The translations under genes were made by a program, and so were the position numbers. Under the pieces are notes generated by a model. It had not been told where the DNA came from, ran no database searches, and worked only from the letters and a program-made list of their open reading frames with translations. 64,000 nt of DNA from JBBQXY01 sp051004815 (GTDB lineage: Bacteria > Chloroflexota > Ktedonobacteria > Ktedonobacterales > Ktedonobacteraceae), in NCBI GenBank assembly GCA_051004815.1, contig JBPCJY010000053.1, positions 1 to 64,000 on the forward strand, in the 5' to 3' direction. Below, in pieces: positions 26,613 through 34,464 of the stretch; position 1 is the stretch's first letter, and the number at the start of each line of letters is the position of its first letter.

Positions 26613-27443
26613 ATGCCAGTGCTAGAATCAACTGATCGCATTGCGCCTCGTAGTGTTTTACGGCATCGTCCTATTAACGGGAGCAATGTCAATTCTGGAA
26701 GCCGTTCTCAGATAACAACGGCTTCAACACCAATGGTGAAACGGGCATCGCGGCCTCAGCCGCAAATAGCTGACACACCGCTGCCGGGAGATGATGTGAA
26801 GGTAGAGGAGTGGCAGCGTGTAACAGATGATAATGAGGACGAAAATGGTGCCGAGGGTGCATCTAAAACAACACATCTACAAATTCCAGTAAGACGTGTC
26901 AGCACCATCACAACATCGAAGACGCTGCCTGGAACACCATTTCCAGGTGCTCCGTCACAGAAGCGTATCTCGCTACGCAACGCCCATCCGCTGCTGTACC
27001 TTGGCATCGGAATGTTGGGCATGCTCGTGCTATGGACCGTCATGGTGAGCTTCATCTCATGGTATGGAACAACTATGGATGATATACACTATGGTCGCCC
27101 TCGCACATCTCAGATGGACTACTATGTGGGCCATAACGAGTCCGCGGGGAGTCCCAGCCATTTTATCGCGATAAACCTGCATGGTCATATCGAAGTTATT
27201 GAGTTTCCCGCTAGTGATGCTTCACATGCACGTATCTTCCTGGGGCCACAACTGTTTACCGCCAATAGCGACCTTGTTGTCGTTACATTACGCTTCATTG
27301 ATGTCAACGGCGATCATAAGCCTGATATGGTCGTTAACTTCCAAGGTTCACAAGTCGTGTTTATCAACGATCAGGGGACATTCCGTCCGCTTAGTGCAAA
27401 TGAACGTCCCGCGGTAGAGCAGTTTCTACAGCTACATCCCTGA
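26613..27443 (+). CDS. Single-pass membrane protein with an FG-GAP-like repeat
   Basis: I start at the ATG at 26613 because it has a strong AAAGGAG site; the in-frame reading from 26487 is less likely. The protein is 276 residues. Residues 1-120 are hydrophilic and presumably cytoplasmic. A membrane segment follows (LLYLGIGMLGMLVLWTVMVS). The outer part has a calcium-binding-like LRFIDVNGDHKPDMVVNFQG, the core of FG-GAP/VCBS repeats, with a preceding sheet HIEVIEFPASDASHARIFLG. A role in surface binding is possible but unproven. Confidence 0.72.
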   Translation: MPVLESTDRIAPRSVLRHRPINGSNVNSGSRSQITTASTPMVKRASRPQPQIADTPLPGDDVKVEEWQRVTDDNEDENGAEGASKTTHLQIPVRRVSTITTSKTLPGTPFPGAPSQKRISLRNAHPLLYLGIGMLGMLVLWTVMVSFISWYGTTMDDIHYGRPRTSQMDYYVGHNESAGSPSHFIAINLHGHIEVIEFPASDASHARIFLGPQLFTANSDLVVVTLRFIDVNGDHKPDMVVNFQGSQVVFINDQGTFRPLSANERPAVEQFLQLHP

Positions 27444-27745
27444 TAGTCGTAGCGATAAACGTGTGATAGAGTTGGAACACATCCTCTTGTTCGACTCCCA
27501 TCGTAACAACGTGGTCAGACCGTTCAAGCCAGTGTAGAAATTTAGGCCAGGCAGCCGTAGCCCCGCGCTAAATCTCCTCGGCACATGCTGGCTTGACGGC
27601 CTGATCTTGTTTACTCTGCATGCATACAGTTGACATAACTATTAAGCCAGTTATCGCATCAGTATGGCGTTCGGTGAGCAGTAGTGTTGCTCGTGTTACT
27701 TCTTCGCGCCGTTTTTGTCAGAATGTTTTTGGCTTGCTTTGGTCC
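27444..27745. other. Convergent intergenic region with a large imperfect inverted repeat
   Basis: About 300 bp between two converging genes. TCAGACCGTTCAAGCCAG (27515-27532) faces CTGGCTTGACGGCCTGA (27588-27604), nearly complementary, with an inner ATTTAG/CTAAAT pair. It could act as a bidirectional terminator or be a structured RNA. Nothing else was recognised. Confidence 0.5.
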
Positions 27746-28078
27746 CTATCGGTATAGTGGGGCAGCAATTTCGCACGCGGCCTGAGAAAGGACTGCGCCG
27801 ACTGCGAACCCTACACGCTTGCGAGCAGGAATAGTAATCTGCTTACCGCCGCGAATTGACTTGACCTTGCGAGCCGCCACATTGCGCAGGTTCCAGGTGC
27901 CAAAGCCCATTAAGCGTACTTCGTGTCCCTGGGCGACATCTTCGCGCACCACTTCTGTGAAGGCATCAATAACTTTGCTGGTCTCTTTCAAGTTCAAACC
28001 AGCCCTGGCGGCAACCTGATGAATCAGTTCATCTTTCCCGACGACATTTGCGTTTTTTTCAGGTGAAACTGTGGTCAT
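27746..28078 (-). CDS. HU/IHF-family DNA-binding protein
   Basis: The 110-residue protein has the two N-terminal helices (VGKDELIHQVAARAGLNLKE, VIDAFTEVVREDVAQG) and the DNA-embracing beta arm (RLMGFGTWNLRNVAARKVKS, RGGKQITIPARKRVGF) of HU. The usual ~90 residues are extended at both ends: a 12-residue N-terminus and a C-terminal ALSQAACEIAAPLYR in place of the common basic tail. It is probably a nucleoid-shaping protein. AAGGAGTCAC lies upstream of the ATG at 28078. Confidence 0.92.
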   Translation of the reverse strand: MTTVSPEKNANVVGKDELIHQVAARAGLNLKETSKVIDAFTEVVREDVAQGHEVRLMGFGTWNLRNVAARKVKSIRGGKQITIPARKRVGFAVGAVLSQAACEIAAPLYR

Positions 28079-28225
28079 TTGCTTTGTGACTCCTTAGTAA
28101 TTGAGTGAGAAGGCGGTGCTTTCTCGGATGGTGTCTCCATCCACTTTTACTATACCGAGTCCCACCAAATACCCAGCAGTCGTAAGCACGAGCGGTATCA
28201 TCAGGTTGTGGCGTATATTGTACAT

Positions 28226-29773
28226 TTAGTCTTCAGTGACGGCGACACTTTCTCGTGCCATTACATCAGCACTATAGCTGTTCCCATTTCGAACATTGGA
28301 GAATGGTCCGACGCTTGCAAGTGCATATTCGGGATAGGCAGTTGCACCATGCTCGTGTAGATCGAGTCCTTCAAGCTCTCCCGCCTTCGAGACGCGCAGT
28401 ACGCCCACGTATTTGAGAGCATACATCATCAGCAGTGAAATCGCGAGCGTTGCTGCTATCGTCGAAAACGAGCCAAGAGCCTGTAAACTTAGCTGGGACA
28501 AGCCTCCTCCATAGAATAGCCCTGTGACCACGCTGCTCGTACTGGCACCGGTCGCGGTTGGTGCTCCATATGCTCCCGTTGCAAACAGCCCAAGCGAGAG
28601 CGTTCCCCAGATACCAGCACCAAGGTGGACAGGAACCGCACCAATCGGATCATCAATGCGCAGGTACTCCAGCAAGTCCAGGCCCCAGACCACTACCAGG
28701 GCCGCAACGATGCCGATGAAGAAGGCACCTATGGGATCAACCCAGTAACATGGAGCGGTGATTGCAACCAGTCCTCCCAGGAACCCATTTACTGTCAAGC
28801 CCAGGTCCCATTTCTTCGAGCGGATGTAGGAGTAGAACAATGCCGCCAGGCCGGCTGAACAGGCAGCTAAGGTTGTATTGAATGATACACGCCCAATACC
28901 TGCTGTATCCAACGCTGAAAGTGTGCTGCCTGGATTAAAGCCATACCAGCCAAACCACAGGATCAAGCCACCAACCGCACCGATGACCAGATCATGGGCA
29001 GGTGGTGGTCCACCACCATCGCGCTTGAAAATGCGGCCAAGGCGTGGGCCAAGCGCAATCGCTCCTGCGAGCGAGATGGCACCGCCAATACTATGGACGA
29101 CCGTCGAGCCAGCAAAATCATGGAAATTGAGGAGAGCGAGCCAGCCATCTGGCCCCCATGTCCAGTGTCCAATGATGGGGTAGATGAAGCCAGTAACACC
29201 AATGCTATACAGAATGTCACCCCAAAAACCGCAGCGTCCGATCATGGCACCTGAAGTGATCGTCGAAGCAGTATCAGCAAACGCGAACTGAAAGACCCAA
29301 AAGCCCAGAAGCGGTATACCTGTTGTGAAATAGGTAGGGCTTAGGCCCATTAAAAAGAAACCATGCGTGCCAATAAACGGCGTGCCTGGCTCAAACATAA
29401 AGGCGAAGCCCCAGGCCCAGAACAAAACACCGCAGATGCAGGTGTCGGCAATGCCTTCTACGAGGATATTGACAGATTCGCGTGAACGTGCGAAGCCAGC
29501 TTCTAACATGACAAAGCCGACCTGCATACAAAAGACGAGGAAAGCGGCGACCAACGTCCAGACCGTATTCACGGCATTGATGGTCGGCATGTCAGGAACG
29601 GCACCCCGTGTTGCTGCGTGAACGATGTTGGGGAGAACGACCCACATGGCGGTGAGGACGAGGGCAAAACCCAGTAGCTTTCCTCCCATGTAGTAGGTGA
29701 CGTTCCGTCGGATAAGAGGATCGCGCATGTTGGTGCATATACGCGTCCAAGCGATGCGAAGAAGATTAACCAT
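28226..29773 (-). CDS. amt: Ammonium transporter
   Basis: From the ATG at 29773 the protein is 515 residues with about twelve hydrophobic helices; the first is an extra N-terminal segment resembling a signal peptide. Family marks are FCMQVGFVMLEAGFARSRES, FAFADTASTITSGAMIGRCG, HSIGGAISLAGAIALGPRLG, GLILWFGWYGFNPGSTLSAL and DPIGAVPVHLGAGIWGTLSL. The histidine pair that lines the pore is represented by the His in STVVHSIGG and the one in VPVHLGAG. The C-terminal tail has the regulatory length seen in Amt proteins. No glnK gene lies beside it in this window. Confidence 0.94.
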   Translation of the reverse strand: MVNLLRIAWTRICTNMRDPLIRRNVTYYMGGKLLGFALVLTAMWVVLPNIVHAATRGAVPDMPTINAVNTVWTLVAAFLVFCMQVGFVMLEAGFARSRESVNILVEGIADTCICGVLFWAWGFAFMFEPGTPFIGTHGFFLMGLSPTYFTTGIPLLGFWVFQFAFADTASTITSGAMIGRCGFWGDILYSIGVTGFIYPIIGHWTWGPDGWLALLNFHDFAGSTVVHSIGGAISLAGAIALGPRLGRIFKRDGGGPPPAHDLVIGAVGGLILWFGWYGFNPGSTLSALDTAGIGRVSFNTTLAACSAGLAALFYSYIRSKKWDLGLTVNGFLGGLVAITAPCYWVDPIGAFFIGIVAALVVVWGLDLLEYLRIDDPIGAVPVHLGAGIWGTLSLGLFATGAYGAPTATGASTSSVVTGLFYGGGLSQLSLQALGSFSTIAATLAISLLMMYALKYVGVLRVSKAGELEGLDLHEHGATAYPEYALASVGPFSNVRNGNSYSADVMARESVAVTED

Positions 29774-30188
29774 GGAACGAGAGGTCCTTTCAACAAAAAA
29801 TGAATACTGCACACAACTACACACGGAGGCAAGCATTATGCAGCCAGGTCTGTGAGTGTAGGTGAGTGAATCCGCGAAAGCACTTTCGGATTGCATGGAC
29901 GTTGCATTGGGGCATCAGCAGTGATGTATTGGTGACTGTTCTTCTTGTCGTTACTAGTATATAGTGGGAGGGTCTTCAGCGATAGAGCTAATCTATCACA
30001 ATTTTCACAGGAACATTTGTGCAGTATGCACAGCATACTCAATAGCAATCGAGATTTTTAGAGCTTTGTTGAGATAATAAAGCTTTCTCTTTGAATAAAC
30101 TGAGCTTTTTACCATGCAAATTGGCTATTTTGCACAGGGAGTTGCGTAAACGTGTAAAAAGTTTGGTAAGGAGATGTGCGTAGTCTCA
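29774..30188. other. Upstream region of the ammonium transporter, with a palindrome
   Basis: About 415 bp between the integrase 3' end and amt. AGTATGC-ACA-GCATACT at 30023-30039 is a perfect 7-3-7 palindrome about 250 bp upstream of the amt start. No gene is supported here; a short open frame at 29836-30048 has no ribosome-binding site or similarity to anything I know. Confidence 0.5.
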
Positions 30189-31133
30189 TTAATAGAGATT
30201 GTCTGTTAAACCAACCTCAAGTTCATCCAGAATATAATGCCGCGCTGTCACCTCAATACTTTTATGACCAAGGGCAAGCTGAGCCTTGCGAATATCTTTG
30301 GATGCCAGTTGTGTCCCTACAAAGCGTCGAAAATCATGTGGCTTGATAAATGCCAGTTCACATTGTTCTGCATAGCGTTTCACAATGTTCCACACCGTCA
30401 CTTCCGAAATTGGCTCTGCTTTGGGGATAGCCGCTCGCGTAGCAAAAGAGGTAAAGATATAAGGGGAATGGATAGGGCGTGCAGCAAGCCAGGCCACGAT
30501 CAAGTCGTGTGCCTCAATGGAGATGTGTGCATCCCTTGGCTCTATATCAGTCTTGCCAATGACCTGGAGAACATAGCCTTTGCCTCTTTTCATCATTTGC
30601 TCTGAGGTTAAGTTAGCCAGTTCGGACGCTCGTAGCCCTGATGAGGCCAGCGTTGCCAGTAAAGCTCTATCGCGCATTCCAATCAATGTTGCAGCATCAG
30701 GAGCTTGACATAATCTACGCATATCTTCTGGTGTGATCCTGGTGCGTCCATGTTGCTTGAGTCGGTTCTTGAGTGCTTTTACTTTGACCCCATCAATGCC
30801 TTGAAATTTGAGAGCTACGATCTCGCTCACCATATCTTTAGAGGCAGCCTGTTTGATGATTCTCTTGACCGCACTAATCATGCGATTGATGGTATTTGGC
30901 GACATCATGCTGTCCAGAGCTAAATTATCGCGCCATATCATGAGTGTCAGTGGATTCAGCGGAGCAAGGCTCTGCGTTTGCGCGAACGCAATATAGGCCG
31001 CCACATCGCGCTTATACATCGCCAGCGACGAATCGGCAAGTTGGCCTGCCAACAAATGATGTACGTCGAATACCTGGACATCTATGGGCATCGAGTTTGT
31101 ATTTGTCTCAGTGACTATTAACTCATCGTCCAT
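30189..31133 (-). CDS. Tyrosine recombinase/integrase
   Basis: The 314-residue protein has an N-terminal SAM-like core-binding domain (QLADSSLAMYKRDVAAYIAF) and a catalytic domain with the usual residues: Arg in LASSGLRASELANLTSE, Lys near VIGKTDIEPRD, KPHDFRRFVGTQLASK (His and Arg), LALGHKSIEVTARHYI (His and the Tyr nucleophile). It is intact, so it could be active. It lies divergent from a KfrA-like gene and upstream of an inverted repeat TAATTAAA-6-TTTAATTA at 31159-31180, whose shape is that of a recombinase core site. Confidence 0.93.
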   Translation of the reverse strand: MDDELIVTETNTNSMPIDVQVFDVHHLLAGQLADSSLAMYKRDVAAYIAFAQTQSLAPLNPLTLMIWRDNLALDSMMSPNTINRMISAVKRIIKQAASKDMVSEIVALKFQGIDGVKVKALKNRLKQHGRTRITPEDMRRLCQAPDAATLIGMRDRALLATLASSGLRASELANLTSEQMMKRGKGYVLQVIGKTDIEPRDAHISIEAHDLIVAWLAARPIHSPYIFTSFATRAAIPKAEPISEVTVWNIVKRYAEQCELAFIKPHDFRRFVGTQLASKDIRKAQLALGHKSIEVTARHYILDELEVGLTDNLY

Positions 31134-31158
31134 TGAATAAGCTCTCCTGACGTATCTG

Positions 31159-31180
31159 TAATTAAAGCGTCATTTAATTA
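31159..31180. promoter_or_regulatory. 8-6-8 palindrome upstream of the integrase (core-site-like)
   Basis: TAATTAAA (31159-31166) and TTTAATTA (31173-31180) are perfect inverted arms around the 6-base GCGTCA. The geometry matches the arm-spacer-arm layout of XerCD/tyrosine-recombinase crossover sites, and it lies 25 bp upstream of the integrase start. It could equally be an operator of the integrase promoter. Confidence 0.45.
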
Positions 31181-31264
31181 ATATTTATTATACCCTCTTT
31201 TTCTCTCCTTGGCAAGAGGCTTTTTCATTCTTTCGTATAGACATATTTCAGAAAAGAATAAATT

Positions 31265-31322
31265 GGCTATCACTACCGATAATCAATATGCATATAACCA
31301 GTAGCGGCTATCACTACCGATA
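31265..31322 (+). repeat. Two 17-bp direct repeats upstream of the KfrA-like gene
   Basis: GGCTATCACTACCGATA occurs exactly at 31265-31281 and again at 31306-31322, a 41-bp spacing (about four helical turns). They sit between the integrase and the HTH-coiled-coil gene, 70 bp upstream of the latter's start. The second copy is flanked by CAGTAG (31299-31304) and CTACTG (31327-31332), an inverted pair. Operators of the neighbouring DNA-binding protein are the simplest explanation. Confidence 0.7.
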
Positions 31323-31388
31323 TCAACTACTGTTGACGTAATGTCTCAACTCGCTTATACTTAACGCCAAAATGTGGGAGTATCCTTC

Positions 31389-32423
31389 ATGGCTAAAGAC
31401 ATAACTTCGGAAGATCAGGCCAGTAATAATCGTTCGCAGGAACGCTATGCTGATGAGCTTGTAGAGCCAGACGATTACTGGCTCACTATTACAGATGCCG
31501 CCAGGGCTACGCGACGGCAAGATGTTAGTATACGACGCTGGATTAGTAAAGGTCTACTTCCTGTGCGCCGTCAGTATGTTGGATTGAATCAGCGTACCAG
31601 GCTTGTTCGCGCCAGCGACCTTGCTGCTCTCACGCCCATCATAGACCCGGCAGGAGCCATCAGCACTGAACGCGGACGGCTCGATCTTACCAGCATTCCG
31701 CTTCAACAGGCGCAGATTACAGCGTCACAAAAAGAGATAAAGGCACAGATAGAGGATGTGCAGAGAAAATCTGCCGCTGAAATGGGGGTATTACGCGATC
31801 TACTGGCGACACAAAAGATACAACAAGAAAAAGATCTGACTACTGTCCAGGCGGAATTGGCGCAGGAACTGCTAAAGCAAAGTGAAGCACTTGTTCAACA
31901 CCGTCAAGCCGTTGGAGCTTTGTTGGCAGAACAAGAAGCTGAAACCAGGGGTAAAATCACAGACATAGAAACGCGTATAGTATCTTCTTTAGAAGCTTTA
32001 GAAGCTTTAGAACAACACATTGTTGCGGTATCTCAACAGACCAATTATTATGTCAACTCTTCACAACAAGCAATACAACAGCAGCAACAAAGTATTGCTG
32101 GCCTGGCAGCCATCTTGGAATATCAGGCACAAGCACAAGGGCAGCATGAACAACGCATATTACAACTGGCTACAAGCCTTGAGGAACAGCAGAATCATCA
32201 TCAGGCTGATCTGCTGGTATTGGAACAGCACAGCCAACAAGCCGTTGAGCAGCTTGTTTTGCTAACAGAGCAGGTGAGTCAGCATGAAGTAGACCGTCAG
32301 CAACTAACGCTATTCATAAACAAGCAGCAGGAGCATATCACCTCCCTGGAAGACCACCTCGCACAATTACATGATTATTATGTAAAGTCGAGATTGGTCA
32401 AGCCGAAGCATCCCTATCAATAG
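31389..32423 (+). CDS. KfrA-like protein: HTH domain plus long coiled coil
   Basis: The ATG at 31389 follows GGGAG. Residues about 30-85 form a MerR/excisionase-like HTH: YWLTITDAARATRRQDVSIR and WISKGLLPVRRQYVGLNQRT. Residues 115-330 are a very long, Gln/Glu-rich coiled coil (QKEIKAQIEDVQRKS, QSEALVQHRQAVGALLAEQE, SLEEQQNHHQADLLVLEQHS). This is the plan of KfrA and similar plasmid or ICE proteins, which autoregulate through repeated operators and build filaments for DNA segregation. Two 17-bp repeats lie just upstream. It is encoded divergently from an integrase. No partition ATPase is adjacent. Function is inferred from architecture only. Confidence 0.75.
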   Translation: MAKDITSEDQASNNRSQERYADELVEPDDYWLTITDAARATRRQDVSIRRWISKGLLPVRRQYVGLNQRTRLVRASDLAALTPIIDPAGAISTERGRLDLTSIPLQQAQITASQKEIKAQIEDVQRKSAAEMGVLRDLLATQKIQQEKDLTTVQAELAQELLKQSEALVQHRQAVGALLAEQEAETRGKITDIETRIVSSLEALEALEQHIVAVSQQTNYYVNSSQQAIQQQQQSIAGLAAILEYQAQAQGQHEQRILQLATSLEEQQNHHQADLLVLEQHSQQAVEQLVLLTEQVSQHEVDRQQLTLFINKQQEHITSLEDHLAQLHDYYVKSRLVKPKHPYQ

Positions 32424-32568
32424 GCCTATCAGTGTTTTTTTGACGAAAAGATACGACGTACCATATAACTGATAGAAAGCTAATGAGTTCGCTAAGTGGA
32501 GTCTCTCCGTTTTTCCCCTTAATTACTCTAAGAGCAGACTGGCCTGATAATCGGTCCATCAAATTCTC

Positions 32569-32896
32569 CGCCTCTTCCTCCCCATGCGCTTTACGCATGG
32601 GGAGGAAGAGGCGCTCCTTTCTTTCGTGGATAGGGCTGGAGCATTCCCGACTTCCGTTTTCGCTCATGCGAATAAGAATAGCTAAGTAGAAGGTACGAAC
32701 AGACTCAACCTGTGTACCCTCTTCCGTGTGGGGCGACTTCCTACAGGAAGTACCGCTTGGTTGAAGCGGTCTGTATACCTGTCCCCCGGACAGGGTTCCC
32801 GTCCTCATGTGTCGCGACTTCGAGAGCCTGGATAATCAGGCTCTTGGTGAAGGTGTAGGCATAAGCCCCTAGCTTTCGCTATGGGGTCTGGTGACC
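32569..32896 (+). ncRNA. Candidate structured RNA locus, strand unknown
   Basis: Eight hairpins fill about 330 bp between the KfrA-like and GNAT genes. The first is a perfect 20-bp stem with a 5-base loop (arms 32569-32588 and 32594-32613). Others: GGTA/TACC with ACAG/CTGT (32692-32718), ACTTCCT/AGGAAGT (32736-32751), ACCGCTT/AAGCGGT (32752-32770), CCTGTCC/GGACAGG (32778-32794), AGAGCCTG/CAGGCTCT (32823-32844), CCCCTAGC/GCTATGGGG (32866-32886) and GGTC/GACC (32885-32896). Open frames crossing it (e.g. 32398-32808 minus) lack a ribosome-binding site and normal composition. Insertion-sequence guide RNAs (omega RNA) are one candidate, since Ktedonobacter is known to carry many stand-alone copies, but no known consensus could be confirmed by eye. 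The plus strand is listed by default. Confidence 0.5.
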
Positions 32897-32930
32897 TTGA
32901 TAGAATAATCGCGAGGAAGGCATCAGTAAA

Positions 32931-33440
32931 ATGAGCAAGCACATCCCAAATTCCATACCCAAGCAGATTCTCCTGCGAGACGTGGTTGCGGACGACCTGC
33001 CTATTTTTTATGAGCAGGGGCTAGATCCTGAGGCCAACTATATGGCGGCCTTTACAGCCAAAGACCCAACTGACCGCGAAGCCTTTATGCACCATTGGCA
33101 GAAGATTCTCAATGATGAGAGCATCACGATTAAGACGATTATTTCTGGGGAACAGGTAGCAGGAAGCGTCTCGAGCTATCGAGATGAAGAGATGGAGGGG
33201 CCAGAGGTTACCTACTGGCTTGGCAAGTCCTACTGGGGCCAGGGCATCGCCACCCAGGCGCTAACAGCCTTCCTGGATAGTGTGCAAGTGCGCCCCATCT
33301 TTGCCCGCGTAGCAAAGGATAACCTGGCCTCGCGCCGCGTCCTGGAGAAATGCGGCTTCACTGTCTGCGGCGAAGGGCGAGGCTACGCCAACGCCCGTGG
33401 CATGGAAATCGAGGAGTTTATTCTCCGCCACGATACTTGA
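32931..33440 (+). CDS. GNAT-family N-acetyltransferase
   Basis: The 169-residue protein resembles RimJ/RimL-type acetyltransferases: ILLRDVVADDLPIFYEQGLD, VSSYRDEEMEGPEVTYWLGK, the acetyl-CoA loop YWGQGIATQALTAFLDSVQV, RPIFARVAKDNLASRRVLEK and CGFTVCGEGRG. Acetyl-CoA is the donor; the acceptor is unknown (ribosomal protein, amino acid or antibiotic). It sits inside the island, flanked by a hairpin-rich locus upstream and a 15-bp stem hairpin downstream (33591-33625). AGGAAGG precedes the ATG at a somewhat long spacing. Confidence 0.9.
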   Translation: MSKHIPNSIPKQILLRDVVADDLPIFYEQGLDPEANYMAAFTAKDPTDREAFMHHWQKILNDESITIKTIISGEQVAGSVSSYRDEEMEGPEVTYWLGKSYWGQGIATQALTAFLDSVQVRPIFARVAKDNLASRRVLEKCGFTVCGEGRGYANARGMEIEEFILRHDT

Positions 33441-33550
33441 GAACGGAACCTTTCCCAATCGCTCCATTAGGGGGTTGCACTACGTGTGCAACCCCCTTTA
33501 CTCTATTTCCCAACAGGCATATCAGGGCGATTCTGATAGTTGACAGTATG

Positions 33551-33576
33551 TACCATATAACCTTTATTATATGGTA
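33551..33576. repeat. 10-6-10 perfect palindrome upstream of the integrase pseudogene
   Basis: TACCATATAA (33551-33560) and TTATATGGTA (33567-33576) surround the 6-base CCTTTA. This is the layout of XerCD dif or tyrosine-recombinase core sites. The same 10-mer recurs at 32459-32468 and, inverted, at 33677-33686. Confidence 0.6.
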
Positions 33577-33590
33577 GCATTACTGAAAAT

Positions 33591-33625
33591 CAGAGAAGCC
33601 GATTGACTCCCAATCGGCTTCTCTG
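33591..33625 (+). terminator. 15-bp stem hairpin, possible terminator or att element
   Basis: CAGAGAAGCCGATTG (33591-33605) and CAATCGGCTTCTCTG (33611-33625) form a perfect 15-bp stem with the 5-base loop ACTCC. No T run follows, so it is not a classical rho-independent terminator. It lies between the GNAT gene and the integrase pseudogene. Confidence 0.5.
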
Positions 33626-33714
33626 GCTGATGTTTCTCTCTCTGTTACTCAACAGTATCCGAAACAGTTTTACTTGTTATATGGTACGTGCGAAAATACC
33701 AGGGAGAAACACAG

Positions 33715-34451
33715 ATGTCTGAGCAAGCTGCTATTCCCATTGCCGATGCGGTCGAGACTTTTGTGGCGAGCCTGCGCCAGCGCGCTGTTCCTCTGAACAC
33801 CATCAAATCGTATGCCCACGATTTACATCTGTTTGTGCAAGCGATGCCTGCTGATCTCACCCTCGTCACCCCGGAACACATTCAGACCTTTTTAACCAGC
33901 GATGAACGCCACAGCGTAGCAACACGCTGCCGACGCTATAGCACCCTCTGCACCTTTTATCACTGGCTTCTACGTCACGAGGTTGTGGACGTGAACCCGA
34001 TGGAGCGCCTTGATCCCATTGAACAGGTCGAGCGGGAGCCGCGTCCCCTTGCGCCAGAGGTGGTGACCAAGATTCTCCAGGCTATCCCTGCGTCCAACCT
34101 CCGAGACCGTGCGCTTTTACCCTCTTGTACGACACAGGAATTCGGGTAGGGGAGGTGCTTAGCCTGCTCGCGACTGATGTTGATTTGAACACGGATGATG
34201 AGAAGATCCGCGTCTTCGGCAAAGGGCAACGAGAACGCACCGTCATGCTCACGGCTGCGCCTGAAAGTGTGCGCTTACTCCGGCGTCATCTCAAACACAG
34301 TCATATCTCGTCTGGTTCAGTCTTTCGCGGCGATCCCCGCTATGGCGGAAGCCCGCTCCCGTTGGAGTATAGCGTTGCTCACTATGCTTGGCAGAAGTAC
34401 TGCCAAACCGCAGGGATTGTGGCCACGATTCACCAATTGCGCCATAATTGA
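33715..34451 (+). pseudogene. XerC/D-type tyrosine recombinase, frameshifted and truncated
   Basis: The first frame (ATG 33715, GGGAG site) reads through the N-terminal core-binding domain (VETFVASLRQRAVPLNTIKS, TFYHWLLRHEVVDVNPMERL) and PASNLRDRAL, then stops at 34147. The next frame, from about 34118, continues LLYDTGIRVGEVLSLLATDV and GKGQRERTVML to 34451. A missing T in the T4 run at 34116-34119 explains the break. The second frame ends at TIHQLRH, the catalytic HxLRH, without the GHxxxxTT and Tyr motifs, so the catalytic end is gone as well. Two independent defects make this a real pseudogene. Confidence 0.88.
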
Positions 34452-34464
34452 TGAGCTTTTTGAC

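Noticed and set aside
31265..31322. CRISPR array
   Set aside because: Only two repeats of 17 bp and no cas genes; the layout suits operators better.
32692..32770. Integron attC site
   Set aside because: An ACTCAAC sequence resembles the RYYYAAC core, but no matching GTTRRRY partner occurs and the nearby integrase lacks the IntI-specific region.
32398..32808. 136-codon open frame on the minus strand across the hairpin locus
   Set aside because: It has no ribosome-binding site, no recognisable domain, and its sequence is explained by the inverted repeats beneath it.
33591..33625. Classical rho-independent terminator
   Set aside because: The stem is strong but no T run follows on either strand.
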